From positions 1 to 64,000 of the forward strand of contig JALNYF010000001.1 in assembly GCA_023229985.1 (NCBI GenBank): DNA of 64,000 nt. The letters are read 5' to 3'. The notes under the pieces are model-generated. The model worked only from the letters and a program-made list of their open reading frames with translations. It made no database searches and was not told where the DNA came from. Each line of letters begins with the position of its first letter. The stretch's first letter is position 1. Shown one piece after another: positions 63,576 to 64,000 of this stretch. Position numbers and translations under genes: made by a program. Source of the stretch: Bacteroidales bacterium (lineage in GTDB: Bacteria > Bacteroidota > Bacteroidia > Bacteroidales > WCHB1-69).

Positions 63576-64000
63576 TTATTTAACGACTAATTTCTTCGTT
63601 GATACGATTTTATTATCAACTTCTAAAGAGTAGAAATAGATTTCCGAAACCAAATTGGAAATGTCTAAAACGGATTTTCCTTTGGCTGCCGAAACCGGAA
63701 CAGACATGATTTTGCTTCCGATTAAATTGGTTAGTACGATATTTGATTTCGCTCCGAAGCGATAATTTGACAAGTCATATTGAACAGTAACCTCACTGTT
63801 TGCCGGATTTGGGTAAGCAGTAAAGCTATTGACGCGAATGGGCATTTCGGAAATGCCAACTCCTTCTGACGAAAATTTGACAAAAACGGAATCAGCAAGA
63901 ACATTTTCTACAAAAAACATATATTTCACAATACTTACTCCCACGTTGCCGCGTGCATTATACAGAATGTGGAATTGTAAAAAATCGGATGTCTGACCGG
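63576..64000 (-). CDS. T9SS-secreted protein, C-terminal part (5' end outside window)
   Basis: The frame is open to the right edge, so only the last ~141 residues are seen; the GTG at 63944 is internal. The tail is a type A T9SS sorting domain with FTAYPNPANSEVTVQYDL, VLTNLIGSKIMSVPV and a KKLVVK end. The preceding strands (SIVKYMFFVENVLADSVFVKF) belong to a beta-rich domain of unknown identity. Its stop lies 12 bases before the FadD-like gene. Confidence 0.85.
   Translation of the reverse strand, partial: GQTSDFLQFHILYNARGNVGVSIVKYMFFVENVLADSVFVKFSSEGVGISEMPIRVNSFTAYPNPANSEVTVQYDLSNYRFGAKSNIVLTNLIGSKIMSVPVSAAKGKSVLDISNLVSEIYFYSLEVDNKIVSTKKLVVK

Overview
The window is a moderately AT-rich chromosomal segment of a Bacteroidota bacterium, probably class Bacteroidia. 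The evidence is six secreted proteins with type IX secretion (T9SS) sorting tails, recurrent TAnnTTTG promoter -7 elements with little Shine-Dalgarno sequence, and a flexirubin/aryl-polyene type pigment operon led by a tyrosine ammonia-lyase resembling the Flavobacterium johnsoniae enzyme. No phage, insertion sequence, rRNA operon or CRISPR array was seen.

Layout. 1-6862 (+): two large T9SS cargo proteins separated by an 806-base non-coding region rich in hairpins and inverted repeats. 16801-6864 (-): an apparent envelope operon with a decayed Na/Pi transporter remnant, two periplasmic peptidyl-prolyl isomerase-type proteins, signal peptidase I, a YfcC-family carrier, an outer-membrane protein, an MBOAT O-acyltransferase and a radical SAM protein. 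21952-16894 (-): tandem IgGFc-binding-domain T9SS paralogs. 23042-22087 (-): two lipoproteins, one carrying a striking palindromic duplication across its lipobox. 27525-23178 (-): an AlgJ/AlgX-like SGNH protein, two rhomboid proteases and an EEP-family hydrolase. 27666-38763 (mostly +): tRNA-Phe, a sirtuin, an MBL-fold hydrolase, carboxynorspermidine decarboxylase, a P5C dehydrogenase, an LTD-domain T9SS protein overlapping an ABC ATPase, uridine kinase (-), a sensor histidine kinase and a thioredoxin-like protein.

41561-38781 (-) is a three-gene unit (BtrH-like protein, acyltransferase, GNAT). 61696-41778 (-) is the centrepiece: 21 tightly packed or overlapping genes behind one TATCTTTG promoter element. 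They encode a tyrosine ammonia-lyase, an aryl acid ligase, two ACPs, three intact ketosynthases, a Cys-less chain-length-factor-like subunit, a degenerate ketosynthase-like fragment, a ketoreductase, two hotdog dehydratases, a thioesterase, a COMT-fold methyltransferase, a B12-binding radical SAM enzyme, an LpxL-like acyltransferase, a glycosyltransferase, an SMR-type membrane protein, an RND/MMPL exporter fused to an acyltransferase and a Rossmann domain, an esterase and one unknown protein. The inferred product is a p-coumarate-primed aryl polyene that is methylated, attached to a lipid or glycolipid and exported to the outer membrane. The resorcinol-forming enzymes DarA and DarB of classical flexirubin loci are not in the window. 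A FadD-like acyl-CoA ligase and the tail of another T9SS protein lie just upstream (64000-61800).
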